Source: Drosophila pseudoobscura (Eukaryota; Arthropoda; Insecta; Diptera; Drosophilidae). Taken from it: a DNA stretch of 64,000 nucleotides. Each line of letters opens with the position of its first letter. The first letter of the stretch is position 1. Both the position numbers and the translations under genes were made by a program. The stretch covers positions 7,763,001 to 7,827,000 of the forward strand of contig NC_046681.1 of the NCBI RefSeq assembly GCF_009870125.1. The letters run 5' to 3'. Under the pieces are notes generated by a model. It saw nothing but the letters and a program-made list of their open reading frames with translations, was not told the origin of the DNA and made no database searches. Positions 62,701 to 64,000 of the stretch are shown one piece after another.

Positions 62701-64000
62701 ATCTGGCACATCAGTCCCCACTAACTTACGCAATGTGAATGATTTGATTCTATGCATAAGGCCCCGTCGAACGGCAGCCTGCAGTATCGGATATCATTCT
62801 CAATTGCCTTGGGGCGCCACATCAGGCGGAAATATTCCGACTGAGAATTGCCCAAACGGCAGACAGATCGGTGCAAAGTCCACGAGCAGCCGAGCAGTCC
62901 AACCAAGCACCTGACTAGAGCTGGCATTAGTTGCAGTTGCCACCTGTCTCCTCTGGTGCATGCCACAGCCACAGACTCCGGCCTCCAGCCTCCAGCCACC
63001 ACCCTCGCACTCCGCTGCTCTGCTCTCCGTACTCCATGGAGCAATTCAAGTACAAGCGAATACCAATGAAAATATTTTTGTTGCTGGGTTGTTTGCATGG
63101 AAACGTGATAGCAAAAGTTGTTGCTGACCGGGCCAGGCTCTGCTTGTTGGTTGTTGGGCTGCTGCCTGTTGCTGGTCGCATCTGCTTGTGGAATTTATTT
63201 ATCGTTAAGAAATGCGTGTAAAATAAGTGAAACTATTGGGAGTCTCGTCTCGTCTCTCTCTCTCTCTCGCTCTCGCTCTGGCCTCATCCTTTCCCCACCG
63301 ACACCCATGTCCAGTGTGACCAGTTTCGTTTGCATGTAAGCCTTGGCGGCGGTGGCGGAGACCAACTAATGCCACCACTTTTGATAAAAATGTTGGCCTA
63401 AGCCAGTTACTGGTTGCGTCCGCCTCGGATGCTGATGACCAGTAGCCACTTTGCCCGCAGATGGTGGGGGTAAGGGGGGGATAGCAGGGGCAGGGGGCGG
63501 GGTGCTGGGCAGCAAATTATTGCCGCATTGCTTAGTTGTTGTTATCAGCAACGTGATTTGCCAGGCCGGGCCCAGAGGAGATGGAGATGGAGCTCGAGAT
63601 GGAGATGGAGATGGAAGCCAGCCTCAACTTTGCTGCTTCATTGCGTGCTCACGATTTTTATTTCGCTTTTTTGTCGAATTTCCGAAAGTGGTAGACCTTC
63701 ATGGTCTCTTCGTCAGCTGTTGCTGCTGCTGGGGCTGCTGTTTAGTTTTGTTATCGGGTTTTATTTTCAGTGCTATCAATTTCACACCTAGCCAACGTGT
63801 TTTCAGCAAGATATCGGACTTTGTTTTTGCGTTTCACAAATGCACAAATGCACAAATGCAATTAACAATCTAATTGAGCATTGTGTAGTCAGACTTTAAC
63901 TCTGTTTCGGTGGGCAGCTCTGGTAAGCCCCCTCGGGGCTCCAATAAAACGTCAATTGATTAGCAAAGCAAATCAGCTGACGGCATTAAAACGATAGTCG

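Larger units (their letters stand above)
49549..64000. other. 5' dpp flank (shv side): distal non-coding part
   Basis: About 14 kb without a supported coding exon. Simple repeats: AAGTCTAGT units (51605-51651), GCGGA (about 52227-52245), AAGGCAGGGC units (about 53623-53658), a 12-base repeat (54014-54072), ACAAA units (about 55010-55040), GCCGTT/GCCGCT (59696-59736), and GATGGA (about 63577-63613). I see no exon of the Slh gene that lies upstream of dpp in D. melanogaster. Confidence 0.45.

Noticed and set aside
1..64000. CRISPR arrays, operons, riboswitches or other bacterial-type systems
   Set aside because: The window is insect nuclear DNA; the repeats seen lack the regular spacer pattern and no cas or operon structure exists.

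Overview
The window is a piece of a Drosophila genome. The one protein-coding gene I can recognise is decapentaplegic (dpp), the BMP2/4-type morphogen, on the minus strand. Its two coding exons (35136-36081 and 32341-33266) join in phase across a canonical GT-AG intron to give a 623-residue preproprotein. This is longer than the roughly 588 residues I know for D. melanogaster. The extra length comes mainly from homopolymer and dipeptide tracts in the prodomain and a glycine-rich linker next to the processing sites. The window is therefore not D. melanogaster itself. The many GC-rich minisatellites would fit an obscura-group fly, but I cannot prove the species.

Layout, left to right. Positions 1 to about 31,400 lie 3' of dpp and correspond by position to the cis-regulatory 'disk' region known in D. 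melanogaster. No protein-coding exon is supported there. It holds AT-rich and tandem repeat blocks (661-1070, 9150-9530, 11640-12548, 28617-29490), many microsatellites, a possible Tc1-like transposon end near 30.32-30.54 kb, and two divergently transcribed intron-containing tRNA-Tyr(GTA) genes (26667-26760 minus, 30038-30152 plus). The mature tRNA sequences are identical but the introns differ (21 and 42 bases).

Positions of about 31,480-36,095 hold the dpp 3' UTR, coding exon 3, intron 2 and coding exon 2. Just upstream are a strong splice acceptor (exon begins near 36095), an intron of about 2.6 kb, and a strong minus-strand splice donor at 38723/38724. That donor probably closes an untranslated leader exon reaching back to about 40.1 kb. 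Perfect CAGGTAG (Zelda-type) motifs lie in these introns and beside the proposed start site, one next to two Dorsal-like G-rich sites. This fits an early-zygotic, dorsoventrally patterned gene.

Positions of about 40,100-64,000 correspond by position to the 5' 'shortvein' (shv) side. I see no coding exon there and could not place alternative first exons. This half is marked by repeated GATACA-type tracts that I did not find in the 3' half, an 11-12 bp minisatellite at 42178-42403, and other simple repeats. I found no sign of a neighbouring gene such as oaf or Slh at either end. The long open frames outside dpp are translations of simple repeats or chance frames. I found no previously undescribed multi-gene system. 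The points most worth checking are the tRNA intron duplication, the tandem arrays in the 3' region, the one-sided GATACA tracts, the possible IR/DR transposon end and the Zelda/Dorsal-like cluster.
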